Shown in pieces: positions 25,869 to 33,400 of a DNA stretch of 64,000 nt. Under the pieces are notes generated by a model, which saw only the letters and a list, made by a program, of their open reading frames with translations, searched no databases and was not told the DNA's origin. Source of the DNA: JANQMY01 sp965227095 (lineage in GTDB: Bacteria > Pseudomonadota > Alphaproteobacteria > JANQMY01); the NCBI GenBank assembly GCA_965227095.1, contig CBDDFL010000002.1, positions 434,001-498,000 of the forward strand, given 5' to 3'. Numbering within the stretch: the stretch's first letter is position 1; each line of letters opens with the position of its first letter. The position numbers and the translations under genes were made by a program.

Positions 25869-26277
25869 AGCGTGCGGACTTTTGAAATGCCAAACGCGTA
25901 AACTCGGTTTCTCTGTCGCAGTTGACTGCGAGCAGCTTATGGTCGTGTCCAAAAAACTCAGAGATCGCGGCTGACTTTCGGATTTGGTTGGACCGCAGCA
26001 AAAACAGTGATCGGGACTAATTTGCTTGTTCGTCGTGATGCTGACGGTATCCAACGGCTCCGCCGCCGCGCGTCCGTCTAGTCCAAAACTTTGACCACTG
26101 TTGACAACGATCATGTGATTGCTGGTGCTGCCGGTCATCATCGATTTGGGTCGCAAAACAGACCTTCGCGTTCACAACGCGGAATGTCGCATTGTGGCGA
26201 TTTGCCGACTTTGCCGCGTCAAGGAACGAATGTCCGCTAATGACATTTTTGTCCGACCAGAACAGTCCTGTGGGTAA
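25869..26277. other. intergenic stretch, no gene seen
   Basis: About 410 bp marking the boundary between the metal block and the transfer module. No frame is convincing, and no transposon end or repeat was found. Confidence 0.4.
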
Positions 26278-26643
26278 TTGTGGCTGGGTGCTTGTCCCGT
26301 CCGCACCACGATTGGTACCCTAGTCTTTGTAAAGATCGGAAGGCGAGGGGTGAGGTATCATCTGACAATATGGGGCGAAGAGCAGCGTGTACACTTGATG
26401 TCGGTGTGGTTCGATACGCTTGATGAGGCGCTCGCCTTTGTTTGTGAAGAGTGTCTAGAGGGCGTTCCGCCGCCTTTTCGCAATATTGCCTATTGTGCGA
26501 TTCGTGAGGGCGCGATTCATCGGATCATCATATCCCGATCTTTCGCGCGTGAGTTCATAAAAGAAGGGATCGATCTTATCACGATCGTCAGTGAACGGTA
26601 TTATCTTGAGAAACAGATCGTTGAGGAAAGCAGTCTGAACTAG
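26278..26643 (+). CDS. hypothetical protein
   Basis: An open frame of 121 codons starting at a TTG; GTG about 26349 or ATG at 26398 are alternatives. The product is soluble and alternates strands and helices (VWFDTLDEALAFVCEECLEG, AIREGAIHRIIISRSFAREF). I do not recognise it. Codon use looks like that of neighbours and a hairpin terminator follows, so I keep it as probable. Confidence 0.4.
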   Translation: MWLGACPVRTTIGTLVFVKIGRRGVRYHLTIWGEEQRVHLMSVWFDTLDEALAFVCEECLEGVPPPFRNIAYCAIREGAIHRIIISRSFAREFIKEGIDLITIVSERYYLEKQIVEESSLN

Positions 26644-26687
26644 CTGGAGTAAACGTGCGACGCCGATGGTTGCATGAGCTGGACATA

Positions 26688-26720
26688 TAAGTCCCCGGCC
26701 ACTCACGGACCGAGGACTTA
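26688..26720. terminator. bidirectional hairpin between convergent genes
   Basis: TAAGTCCcCGG (26688-26698) pairs with CCGaGGACTTA (26710-26720), one mismatch in 11. It lies between the stop of the plus-strand gene at 26643 and the stop of the minus-strand gene at 26727. T-tracts are short. Confidence 0.55.
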
Positions 26721-26726
26721 AGGTCG

Positions 26727-26909
26727 CTAAGACGGCTTGATACCGTACCTCAGTGGCATACACGACCGTTGTTTGTTGCGCCGTTTTTGTTTGGCGCGCT
26801 GGTGTACGTCATCGCCGATCAGGACTATGATCCAGACCCAAAGCCAGAAATTGATGTCCAGCGCGCATGGATTTGCGGCATGTTCGAATTTGAGTTTGAG
26901 AGATTGCAT
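26727..26909 (-). CDS. small membrane protein
   Basis: Sixty residues: MQSLKLKFEHAANPC, a hydrophobic helix DINFWLWVWIIVLIGDD, then a strongly basic tail (HQRAKQKRRNKQRS). The ATG at 26909 is 9 bp after an AAAGG site that is paired in the leader; another ATG lies three codons upstream. Function unknown. A conserved leader architecture in front supports a real gene. Confidence 0.45.
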   Translation of the reverse strand: MQSLKLKFEHAANPCALDINFWLWVWIIVLIGDDVHQRAKQKRRNKQRSCMPLRYGIKPS

Positions 26910-27060
26910 GGTCTCCATCCTTTCTTTGAGGCCCAGCCCATCTGGACCTTTCGTGGTCCTGGTGAGGCAAAGGAAGGGTCGGGGCGCATCCTCTTGGGAC
27001 CGCAACAAAGAGGAGGACCTGAAGCCCTTTCGTCAGGTTGCGTCCTTAGGGCCGTTCTTG
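26910..27060 (-). promoter_or_regulatory. structured leader 4 (anti-RBS stem, no conserved core)
   Basis: On the minus strand: ACCTGA/TCAGGT hairpin, CCTCTT/AAGAGG hairpin, GGACC-ACGAAA-GGTCC hairpin. CCTTCCTTTG (26977-26968) can pair with CAAAGAAAGG (26928-26919), closing the region and covering the AAAGG ribosome binding site. The architecture resembles leaders 1-3, but CCCGCWCCA/CCGTGTT is absent. Confidence 0.45.
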
Positions 27061-27147
27061 TGCCATAACCGGAATTCAATGGTCCCTGGGCTCGTTCAGA
27101 GAGGTTGGAGATTACAATCGTAAGGCCATATCCGACGGCACTTCCTG

Positions 27148-27357
27148 CTATCGCTTAGTGTCGATCACTTTCTTCCTTGGTTTTGGTGCACCGACATCGA
27201 CCGAAAGATCGTGCGCTTTTGCAATCCGCTTGATCTCAGCAATCGCTTGTCTGCGCCGCTCCTTCTGACGATTGTCCAAGATTTTGTTTGATAGCTGAAT
27301 CAGATGTTTGAGCTGCTCATCGGAATATTTGACCAGCTGTTCTGGCAAGTTTGGCAT
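27148..27357 (-). CDS. small basic hypothetical protein
   Basis: Sixty-nine residues, highly charged, predicted mostly helical (YSDEQLKHLIQLSNKILDNRQKERRRQAIAEIKRIAKAHDL) with a lysine-rich end (GAPKPRKKVIDTKR). The middle part has an H-NS-like flavour, but no DNA-binding motif is clear. Last gene of a minus-strand run that begins at 28678; starts one base from the preceding stop. Confidence 0.5.
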   Translation of the reverse strand: MPNLPEQLVKYSDEQLKHLIQLSNKILDNRQKERRRQAIAEIKRIAKAHDLSVDVGAPKPRKKVIDTKR

Positions 27358-27570
27358 CTATCTTGGCCTTTCTTCGGTTAGCGCGTCTGCTTCAATCGCT
27401 TCTTCCTCGTGAACGACCTGCCCGCCAGGATCGATAGTGTATTCAGTACTGGTTGAGCTTGCTTGCTCCAATGCCGTTGATTGCGTAGAGGCGTTCGCGA
27501 GGGTGTTTAAGCGGCTCTCGAGCTCCGACAATTTGCGTTCAATCGCTTCGATGCGTTTCTTCACGACCAT
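27358..27570 (-). CDS. small coiled-coil protein
   Basis: Seventy residues from the ATG at 27570, which overlaps the preceding stop by 10 bp and has AAAGGA 8 bases upstream. The N-terminal KKRIEAIERKLSELESRLNTLA is a clear heptad coiled coil; the rest is acidic and Ser/Thr-rich. A longer TTG-started form is possible but less likely. Unknown function; fourth gene of the transfer-side operon. Confidence 0.5.
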   Translation of the reverse strand: MVVKKRIEAIERKLSELESRLNTLANASTQSTALEQASSTSTEYTIDPGGQVVHEEEAIEADALTEERPR

Positions 27571-27821
27571 TTGTTGAATCCTTTCCCCGTTCTCAAACTT
27601 TGATCTATGCGTTTTGCCCAATCGGATTTGGCTTTCTTGGCTTCGTTACCCTCATAGATCGTGCGATCAAGGGCATCAGCTCGCGCTCTCCAGCTACCGT
27701 CGGGTTTGAGGACGGGCTCGGGTTTGTGTTTTTTGATGCGTTCCGGCACCTCCACGGTTTTCTGCTGTTCATCGGATTTTTTGGCCGTGAACTGCCGGCT
27801 AAGATCCACGTCTTGCGTCAT
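27561..27821 (-). CDS. small charged hypothetical protein
   Basis: Eighty-six residues (MTQDVDLSRQFTAKKSDEQQ ... SLRTGKGFNKWS), hydrophilic, with GGAG before the ATG at 27821. It follows the VWA-like gene with one base between stop and start. No recognised domain. Confidence 0.5.
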   Translation of the reverse strand: MTQDVDLSRQFTAKKSDEQQKTVEVPERIKKHKPEPVLKPDGSWRARADALDRTIYEGNEAKKAKSDWAKRIDQSLRTGKGFNKWS

Positions 27822-27822
27822 C

Positions 27823-28506
27823 TCATGTTCTCCGGTTCGTCGGCGCAGGGAGCAGCAGTCGGGTAACGCGCTTGTTTCCATGATGTTCCAATGCCTTGGG
27901 CCCTTTGGTCACAAGGATCCGAACACCTTCGCACAGATCGTTGAGGAACAGTCCATCTTCAAACTTTGCGAAGGCGCCGTTTGTTACACTGGCCAGTCGT
28001 TGAAAAACGTCATTCGCGAGCCAGTCTTCACCTTCCAAGAAGCAGAAGAGTTTGATTTCGCGTTCAGCACAGATCGTCGCCAAACGATTGGCCTCTTCTT
28101 CATCCTCTTCGAACATGTCTCCGATGAGAATGATTGCTTGAAGATCCGAGCCATCTTCATCCAAAAATCTATTCAAGGATTGAAGATATTGTGTCAGTCC
28201 CTGTCTGCACCGAACGCTGGCCATCTTTGCGCCAAGCTCTTTTGGATCTTTGCTCCAGCCAAAGTCACTGACGTTGCTTCCGCCGAACGAAATCAGTCTC
28301 AGATGCAGCCGATTCATCTTGGCCAAGTGTCCAAAAAGATTGAGCTGGGTCTTTTGCGCATGTTCCCAAGTATCTGCTCGACTGCCTGTGGCATCGATAA
28401 TGAGTCCAATACGAGTAGGTCGCTCAGAGTCTTTGTACCTTTCGAGAGAGCGCCCGAGCGCGCTCTCTTTAGACGGTTTCAGTTTGTCGAAAAATGCTGG
28501 AAGCAT
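27823..28506 (-). CDS. VWA-like protein with MIDAS-type motif
   Basis: A 227-residue soluble protein. Near residue 34 the strand IGLIIDATGSRAD gives a D-x-T/G-S type metal-ion-dependent adhesion motif (D38-A-T-G-S42), followed by alternating strands and helices (LHLRLISFGG, LQAIILIGDMFEEDEEEAN, IKLFCFLEG) as in von Willebrand A domains. I took the ATG at 28506 with GAGGAAG upstream. It lies between small genes downstream of regulon box 2 and near the coupling protein. VWA proteins of this kind occur in some mobile elements; its role here is unknown. Confidence 0.65.
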   Translation of the reverse strand: MLPAFFDKLKPSKESALGRSLERYKDSERPTRIGLIIDATGSRADTWEHAQKTQLNLFGHLAKMNRLHLRLISFGGSNVSDFGWSKDPKELGAKMASVRCRQGLTQYLQSLNRFLDEDGSDLQAIILIGDMFEEDEEEANRLATICAEREIKLFCFLEGEDWLANDVFQRLASVTNGAFAKFEDGLFLNDLCEGVRILVTKGPKALEHHGNKRVTRLLLPAPTNRRT

Positions 28507-28507
28507 G

Positions 28508-28678
28508 TTATTCTTCCTCGTCGTGAGTAACGGATGGAACAGCATCTGCGCTGCGCCAGACACGCGTTCGCGGTTGCGGGTATTTGTGTTTTTTCTCTGG
28601 TGGTTCATGCCATCGGCGACGGAAGTAGTAGTTTCTTTCCGGGTCTGTCATGGCCAACCAGTCTTTGTTGGTACGCAT
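28508..28678 (-). CDS. small hypothetical protein
   Basis: Fifty-six residues starting MRTNKDWLAMTDPERNYYF, rich in basic and aromatic residues. The ATG at 28678 has AAGGAG 6 bases upstream. It is the first gene after regulon box 2; its stop lies just before the ATG of the VWA-like gene. No known family. Confidence 0.5.
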   Translation of the reverse strand: MRTNKDWLAMTDPERNYYFRRRWHEPPEKKHKYPQPRTRVWRSADAVPSVTHDEEE

Positions 28679-28704
28679 TGTTTTCTCCTTCAAATGAATA
28701 AGGA

Positions 28705-28749
28705 GAAGATAGGCATGGCCGCTTCTTTCGCGTGGTCAAAAACTGGACA
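28705..28749 (-). promoter_or_regulatory. regulon box 2 plus -10, upstream of the VWA operon
   Basis: TGTCCAGTTTTTGACCAC on the minus strand (28749-28732), then 20 bp, then TATCTT (28711-28706). The operon ATG is about 27 bp further. A weaker but clear member of the six-copy family. Confidence 0.5.
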
Positions 28750-28754
28750 AACAA

Positions 28755-29213
28755 CTAGGTCCCAAAACTCTTTTGTTTGATGACATCACGAGCTTGGTTG
28801 ATGAGGGCAGCCTGGTCAGCCGATCCCCCGAGATCGGGATGTGCAAGTTTGATAGCGCTTTTGTACGCGCGATCGATTTCGCTATTGGTAGCGTTTGGTT
28901 CCAAACCAAGGACGAAACAGGCTTCTTCGTAGGAGAGATCTGAACTTGATACGTAAGCGTTCGAGTCCTGCTCTTCTGCTTCATCAACTCTCTGGGCATC
29001 GTTGATCAGCTCACAGACCAGGAAGTAGCCGAACTTTCCTATTCGAAAACACTGGATCCCGAGAAACACTGACAGACGAAAAAGATCTTTGGCGACAAAC
29101 AGTGAAACTCGGGCCGAAAACTTCATGACGTGCCAAATCAACTGGCATAAGTCCGGCAAGACCTCTGACACAAACACGCAGAATAGGATCCAAAGGACAA
29201 ATCCCAGAAACAT
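28755..29213 (-). CDS. membrane-anchored J-domain protein
   Basis: A 152-residue protein with an N-terminal hydrophobic segment (FLGFVLWILFCVFVSEVLP), a second amphipathic/hydrophobic region, and a C-terminal J domain (YEEACFVLGLEPNATNSEIDRAYKSAIKLAHPDLGG) with HPD at residues 125-127. It would recruit and stimulate a DnaK-type chaperone at the membrane. The ATG directly abuts the stop of the coupling-protein gene, so both are co-transcribed. Pairing of a J protein with a T4CP suggests a role in substrate unfolding or assembly; this is inference. Confidence 0.75.
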   Translation of the reverse strand: MFLGFVLWILFCVFVSEVLPDLCQLIWHVMKFSARVSLFVAKDLFRLSVFLGIQCFRIGKFGYFLVCELINDAQRVDEAEEQDSNAYVSSSDLSYEEACFVLGLEPNATNSEIDRAYKSAIKLAHPDLGGSADQAALINQARDVIKQKSFGT

Positions 29214-30824
29214 CTAGCTGCCTCCGAAGAATACCGCGAGAAAGAACAAAAGAAGGGGTGCCCCCATGATCCGCGCTGCAGTGGGGTGGGGGGCCATCCA
29301 CCAAACGGCTGAGTAGTAGCGATTGCCGCGAGCCTGGGCGGACGTGTCCTGATAACTGAGTTTCGGTGTTGTGCCTTGGTAGTAGGGATTGGGGTGATAG
29401 CGCCCTTGAAGCTCTGGGCGGCACCAATAGGGCGTTTTCTCAAGGATCATCGGCCACAGATTGGCCATGAGCACAATCTGCTTCGTTGAGTCCAGCTGCA
29501 GAAGTTCCTCCGCCGCTATCAACGGCCGCGCTGTGAAAGACTGGGATTGTTCTTTTTTCTGGTTGTAGCTGACCGTTTTAACTGTGGTCTGACCAATGAA
29601 GCTGGAGATGAACCTTGCGGTCTCGAGGTCCCCGACCCCAAGTATTTGTAGGACACCGCAGTTCCCGACGATGGTCTGCCAGTTCTTTCCGTAAAGGCTT
29701 ACGATTTGGCCGACGTTCTGCCAGATCGTCCACAAAGAGACATTGTACTTGCGCAATGTGGCAAGCCAGTTCGGAAAACGCTCTAGTCTTCCAAGTGCCG
29801 CACATTCGTCGATAAGGAAGGTAAGTTTGTGTTTTGCAAGCGGTACGCGTTGTATGGTCAGGATCGTGCAGGCCAACGCAAGCCGCGTGATGGCCGCGTG
29901 GCTTTCCAGATACTCCAGCGGCAGCACAATACTAATGACGGCGCCTTTTTGGTTTGGCTCAAGCCCCTTAAGGCGCGCAAAGTCCACATCGTTCTTCTTG
30001 AAATTCTCACGCACTATAGGGTCAGCGAGAAAGTCCAGCCCCTCTGCCATGCTGGATCGGATCCCGGAGAATTCTGAAGGTGATTGAGCTTCAATTCGTT
30101 GTAGTTCATTGGCTGCGTTCGCAACGAGCCCATTGCAGACTGTGTTGATCTGCATCGCGTATAGAAGCTCGCCCCACTCTGCGGGCGTCCCATTCAGATA
30201 CTCGTAAAGCGTGGCTAAGTTCTGTCGATCAACAGGCTCGCAGCTCATGATGTGGACGATCATCGCTGACAGAGATTTCGCGGCTGCATTCTTAAAGTAG
30301 GCAGTGTTGCCTCCTTCATGAGCAGAGCGCGTTATTAACATCTCAGCGATTACTTTCGCATCCGCTGCAAGGCTTGAGCCGTTTGCATCAATCAGTTCAA
30401 AGGGATTGAACCCATGCGCCGGCAGGCTCCATGGGGCCTCTTCAAACATGCTAAACGGATTGATGCAGGAGAAGTGGTACCCCTCGTCGCGCCAGTGTTT
30501 GCAGGCGACAGCCGTGTTCTCCCCTCCGGGATCGACCAAAAGGATGTGTTTGAGGGATAGTAAGTTTGGGAGAACCGCCGATGTTCCCTTTGAGGAGCCA
30601 GAAGATCCAATAGTCAGCGCGTGTGTCCCATTGAAGAACACACTCAACCGGCCGGTCCAATCACCTAGGCGCAAGCCTTGTTCTTGGAACAGGCCCGCTT
30701 TGAACACTTCCCAGACAGTACTCCAGCGGGCAGCCCCATGCGTTGTGTTCTGCTCTTCTTGAAATCGCCAGGCAAGCAGGCGACAAATACTCCATAAGGC
30801 CCACAGGCCAATCAGCCACTCCAT
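29214..30824 (-). CDS. traG: VirD4/TraG-type conjugative coupling protein (T4CP)
   Basis: A 536-residue inner-membrane ATPase linking relaxosome to a type IV secretion channel. An N-terminal hydrophobic segment (WLIGLWALWSICRLLAW) is followed by Walker A GSSGSSKG (residues 73-80) and Walker B LTFLIDECAALG, then SLWTIWQNVGQIVSLYG, as in TraG/VirD4 proteins. Two hydrophobic stretches near the C-terminus (YYSAVWWMA and LLLFFLAVFF) are unusual. No VirB genes are near, so it would have to dock on a helper element's channel. Transcribed from regulon box 3. Confidence 0.88.
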   Translation of the reverse strand: MEWLIGLWALWSICRLLAWRFQEEQNTTHGAARWSTVWEVFKAGLFQEQGLRLGDWTGRLSVFFNGTHALTIGSSGSSKGTSAVLPNLLSLKHILLVDPGGENTAVACKHWRDEGYHFSCINPFSMFEEAPWSLPAHGFNPFELIDANGSSLAADAKVIAEMLITRSAHEGGNTAYFKNAAAKSLSAMIVHIMSCEPVDRQNLATLYEYLNGTPAEWGELLYAMQINTVCNGLVANAANELQRIEAQSPSEFSGIRSSMAEGLDFLADPIVRENFKKNDVDFARLKGLEPNQKGAVISIVLPLEYLESHAAITRLALACTILTIQRVPLAKHKLTFLIDECAALGRLERFPNWLATLRKYNVSLWTIWQNVGQIVSLYGKNWQTIVGNCGVLQILGVGDLETARFISSFIGQTTVKTVSYNQKKEQSQSFTARPLIAAEELLQLDSTKQIVLMANLWPMILEKTPYWCRPELQGRYHPNPYYQGTTPKLSYQDTSAQARGNRYYSAVWWMAPHPTAARIMGAPLLLFFLAVFFGGS

Positions 30825-30873
30825 GGCAAATCACTCCGTGTTGGTTTTCTTGCGCCTATGTGCGCTCGCTTAG

Positions 30874-30918
30874 ACACAAACACGATTGGTGACCAACGGG
30901 TTGGACAGAGATTGGACA
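30874..30918 (-). promoter_or_regulatory. regulon box 3, upstream of the coupling protein gene
   Basis: TGTCCAATCTCTGTCCAA (30918-30901, minus), 21 bp, TTGTGT (30879-30874). The -10 is poor. The predicted transcript start lies about 43 bp before the ATG at 30824. It sits in the divergent region before the gene at 30932. Confidence 0.6.
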
Positions 30919-30931
30919 AAGGTGCAGAGGA

Positions 30932-31756
30932 GTGATCGCGCTTATGTCAGAAATGATTCAGGTGGATGCGGAACTGAGGGAGCGTGTTCGAACCTCGCTG
31001 CTTCGTTATCAAGAGCGTGAGAACCTAAAGGCGCAAGCCTTTGCGAAGCGGATTGGCGAAACGCTCGGGTATGACGAAGAGTTCATCCCATACAAAACGC
31101 TTGATCGCTTTTTAAAACTGCAGGTGAGGGGAACGAATGAACCGCTTATTCGAAACTGTCTTCGCTTCTTGGACCTGGTATCGCCACCGACTCCGGCGGA
31201 TACGCTCGGTATGGCCTTCGAAAAATTCCTGTGGAACATGACACCCCCGGAGGACCTGGAGGGGTCCTTCGTTTGCGTGTTTCGGGAAACGCTTGCCGAT
31301 CAATTACCGCCGATCTCATCGGACGAGCGTCTGTCAAATGTGGCTCTAAAGATTGTCCCGATCCGAACGAGGGCGGAAGACTTCTCCGGCCTCCCGGTCT
31401 CTAAACTCGAAATGACTCTCAGCAGAGATGGAAAATATCTTCAGGTCAAAGAGCGCACGGTCTTCAAGGGGAAAACCGAATACTCCAAGCCTATTGAGCT
31501 TACCCGGTTGAACAACGGATTAGGCTTGATGCTCGATCCGCAGACACTTTTGATTACCCTTCATTCCTACATCCACACACGGCTCTATTTTCTAAGGTGC
31601 CAAGATGCGAACGGCAGCGAATGGCGGGGAAGTGTGCTGGACGGGGCCGGTCCTGTTTCCGAGGGGATGGCCCAACTGGGAATACCAATGGATGTTAAGA
31701 GCGGTATGCCGACCCGTGAGATCCACATGAGGCGAATTGATCAAGGTGGTACTTAA
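30932..31756 (+). CDS. hypothetical protein, possible element regulator
   Basis: Either a GTG at 30932 (274 residues, preceded by GCAGAGGA) or an ATG at 30944. The N-terminal 70 residues are helical and basic (LRERVRTSLLRYQERENLKAQAFAKRIGE); the remainder is a mixed alpha/beta domain (LEMTLSRDGKYLQVKERTVF, LHSYIHTRLYFLRCQDANGSEW) I do not recognise. It is divergent from the coupling protein across box 3, a typical position for a regulator, but no HTH is evident. Confidence 0.6.
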   Translation: MIALMSEMIQVDAELRERVRTSLLRYQERENLKAQAFAKRIGETLGYDEEFIPYKTLDRFLKLQVRGTNEPLIRNCLRFLDLVSPPTPADTLGMAFEKFLWNMTPPEDLEGSFVCVFRETLADQLPPISSDERLSNVALKIVPIRTRAEDFSGLPVSKLEMTLSRDGKYLQVKERTVFKGKTEYSKPIELTRLNNGLGLMLDPQTLLITLHSYIHTRLYFLRCQDANGSEWRGSVLDGAGPVSEGMAQLGIPMDVKSGMPTREIHMRRIDQGGT

Positions 31757-31847
31757 GCTCGTTAAGTTCTGTGCGCGTCGCTAACTGACATCAGAGCCCT
31801 GCCTGTCATCGCTTCGTTTCAACAGAGATGAGTTTCTACGCAAGTGC

Positions 31848-31977
31848 GCGGCGGATCGCAACGTGCTGCCCGCTCCAATTGTCCGTGTTGCACGTTTCCC
31901 TATCGGTGCGATCCGCCGCTTTGCCCTTGTCGTTTGACGAAATCATCTTGAAACGAAACATGAAAGGAGACCTCAAG
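31848..31977 (+). promoter_or_regulatory. structured leader 3 (conserved core, sequestered RBS)
   Basis: A perfect 13-bp stem joins 31848-31860 with 31907-31919. Inside it ACGTGC (31861-31866) pairs with GCACGT (31890-31895) and closes the core CCCGCTCCA-ATTGT-CCGTGTT (31869-31889). Downstream, TCGTTT pairs with AAACGA and CCTT with AAGG, covering the AAAGGAG site before the ATG at 31978. Same order as leaders 1 and 2. Confidence 0.7.
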
Positions 31978-32244
31978 ATGACAACGACGCAAAACACAAA
32001 AACTGAAACGGCTAAAGCCCCTGACTTTATCGCCTACCATGTGCCAGATCGTGAACAGGCACCTTGGACCCGCATTGGCGCCGCTTGGGCCCATAAAGAC
32101 GGAAAAGGGTTTGGCCTCGACCTGGACCTGGTTCCCGCCACAGGAGGACGCATTGTTCTTCGGGTCTATGAGCCGAAACAAGAGCTCGAGACCGACGCGA
32201 ATGTGGATCAAATGGCACCGCAAGCTGAGATGCAAGCAGCCTAA
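31978..32244 (+). CDS. conserved small protein of alphaproteobacterial mobile elements
   Basis: An 88-residue soluble protein. The central AYHVPDREQAPWTRIGAAWAHKDGKGFGLDLDLVPATGGRIVLR is a pattern I recall from small plasmid/island proteins similar to the DUF736 group; function unproven. The ATG at 31978 has AAAGGAG 9 bases upstream, within the leader stem. A strong terminator follows. Single-gene unit, like the gene at 4206. Confidence 0.7.
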   Translation: MTTTQNTKTETAKAPDFIAYHVPDREQAPWTRIGAAWAHKDGKGFGLDLDLVPATGGRIVLRVYEPKQELETDANVDQMAPQAEMQAA

Positions 32245-32264
32245 GTGATCGTCCCAAACCGAAC

Positions 32265-32297
32265 GGGCCGCTCCTGAAACGGAGTGGCCCTTTTTTT
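32265..32297 (+). terminator. rho-independent terminator
   Basis: GGGCCGCTCC (32265-32274) pairs with GGAGTGGCCC (32281-32290), followed by seven T. It lies 20 bp after the preceding stop. Confidence 0.9.
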
Positions 32298-32314
32298 ATG
32301 CTCATTGGTGCTCC

Positions 32315-32620
32315 TTAGTGGACCACGTTAGCGCTTTCTTTGGAAAAAATGGCGATGGGGTATTCGCCATCTTCTGGCGACCCTGCTTCGATCCACCGCT
32401 CCAGTTGATCGAGGTAATCCCGTGCCTTGATTAACTCCCTAAGTGCGAGCGCTTCGAGTGCAAGCTGGGTGAGTATGTCGCCGGCGTTTTGCGCTCCCAC
32501 AATCGTGCCCTCTTTACCGTCCGACTGGCAATAAAAGAGCACTTGTTGAATGGTTGCTGTGAGCAGCCTTGTCGCCTTTTGAGTTCGGTTCCAGACCGTG
32601 CATTTGGAATCTTCTGTCAT
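32315..32620 (-). CDS. small hypothetical protein, paralogue of 32854-33120
   Basis: A 101-residue helical protein from the ATG at 32620 (GTGGAGAAACACG upstream). The shared pattern with its neighbour is IQQVLFYCQSDGKEGTIV, then NAGDILTQLALEALAL and ARDYLDQLERWIEAG. Both are soluble and acidic at the end. I know no family. A regulon box and -10 lie 120 bp upstream of the start. Confidence 0.6.
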   Translation of the reverse strand: MTEDSKCTVWNRTQKATRLLTATIQQVLFYCQSDGKEGTIVGAQNAGDILTQLALEALALRELIKARDYLDQLERWIEAGSPEDGEYPIAIFSKESANVVH

Positions 32621-32739
32621 CGTGTTTCTCCACGGTTTTAATGCTGCCGATTCGCTCCAATCCAGATCGGTAATGTCGACTAACATTCCCAATTGCCCTG
32701 CCGCGCTTGGTTTAGGTTCATGACGTCGCGTCGGAAGAG

Positions 32740-32784
32740 AACATAGGTGCGAAACGGACACCTTCGTTGGACGAAAGTTGGACA
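32740..32784 (-). promoter_or_regulatory. regulon box 4 plus -10
   Basis: TGTCCAACTTTCGTCCAA (32784-32767, minus), 21 bp, TATGTT (32745-32740). It precedes the paralogue ending at 32315. Confidence 0.65.
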
Positions 32785-32853
32785 CTCTGACTGAGGCATT
32801 GAATGGGGTACTAATAGAGCGGGAAACCTGTCTGGTTACGTAGCCAGATGCGC

Positions 32854-33120
32854 TTATGGGATTTTTTTCCTAACTGGACGATCTGCGTCTATCCACTTTC
32901 GTAACTCGTCGATGTGGTGTTTCGCGGTTTCCAAATCACCAATTGCCAAAGCCTCGATTGCCATTTCCGTGAGGGCATCGCCCGTGTTTTCGGTATCCAC
33001 TATTCTTCCTTTTTTACCGTCGGTCTCGTGAAAATAGAGAATTTGTTGGATGCAATTCCAAAGCAGTTTAACCGCTTTGTCTGGATGGTCTTCGAACGTT
33101 TGTTTTGGCGCTTGTTCCAT
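32854..33120 (-). CDS. small hypothetical protein, paralogue of 32315-32620
   Basis: An 88-residue helical protein from the ATG at 33120, with CGGAG upstream. IQQILYFHETDGKKGRIV, NTGDALTEMAIEALAI and AKHHIDELRKWIDAD align with the neighbour without large gaps. Each paralogue has its own promoter box, so the duplication included regulation. Function unknown. Confidence 0.6.
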   Translation of the reverse strand: MEQAPKQTFEDHPDKAVKLLWNCIQQILYFHETDGKKGRIVDTENTGDALTEMAIEALAIGDLETAKHHIDELRKWIDADRPVRKKIP

Positions 33121-33182
33121 CGCTTCATCTCCGTCGTTTAAAGGCAGTGGATGACGTCTCTGCGATTGCCTTGACGGAAGTG

Positions 33183-33227
33183 AAGGTAAGTGAGACGGAG
33201 GGAAGATTATTAGACGTTAATTGGACA
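33183..33227 (-). promoter_or_regulatory. regulon box 5 plus -10
   Basis: TGTCCAATTAACGTCTAA (33227-33210, minus), 21 bp, TACCTT (33188-33183). It precedes the gene starting at 33120. Confidence 0.6.
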
Positions 33228-33400
33228 TTCTAAACGAAGCCATAGAGGCTGAACTAATACGAGTTGAATGCGCATGTATTTGAGGCTGCTAACGTATGAA
33301 ATTACCGACCGCTTGATGTGGTAACTTGCAGATACAAATCACGCTGCGCATGCATCATTTTTGTGCTTATGATCCGCGTGTGCGTGTTATGGATAACGAT

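Noticed and set aside
26240..26275. Seventh regulon box near TGTCCGACCAGAACAGTCC
   Set aside because: The half-sites are degenerate and the spacing is three bases too long compared with the six accepted copies.
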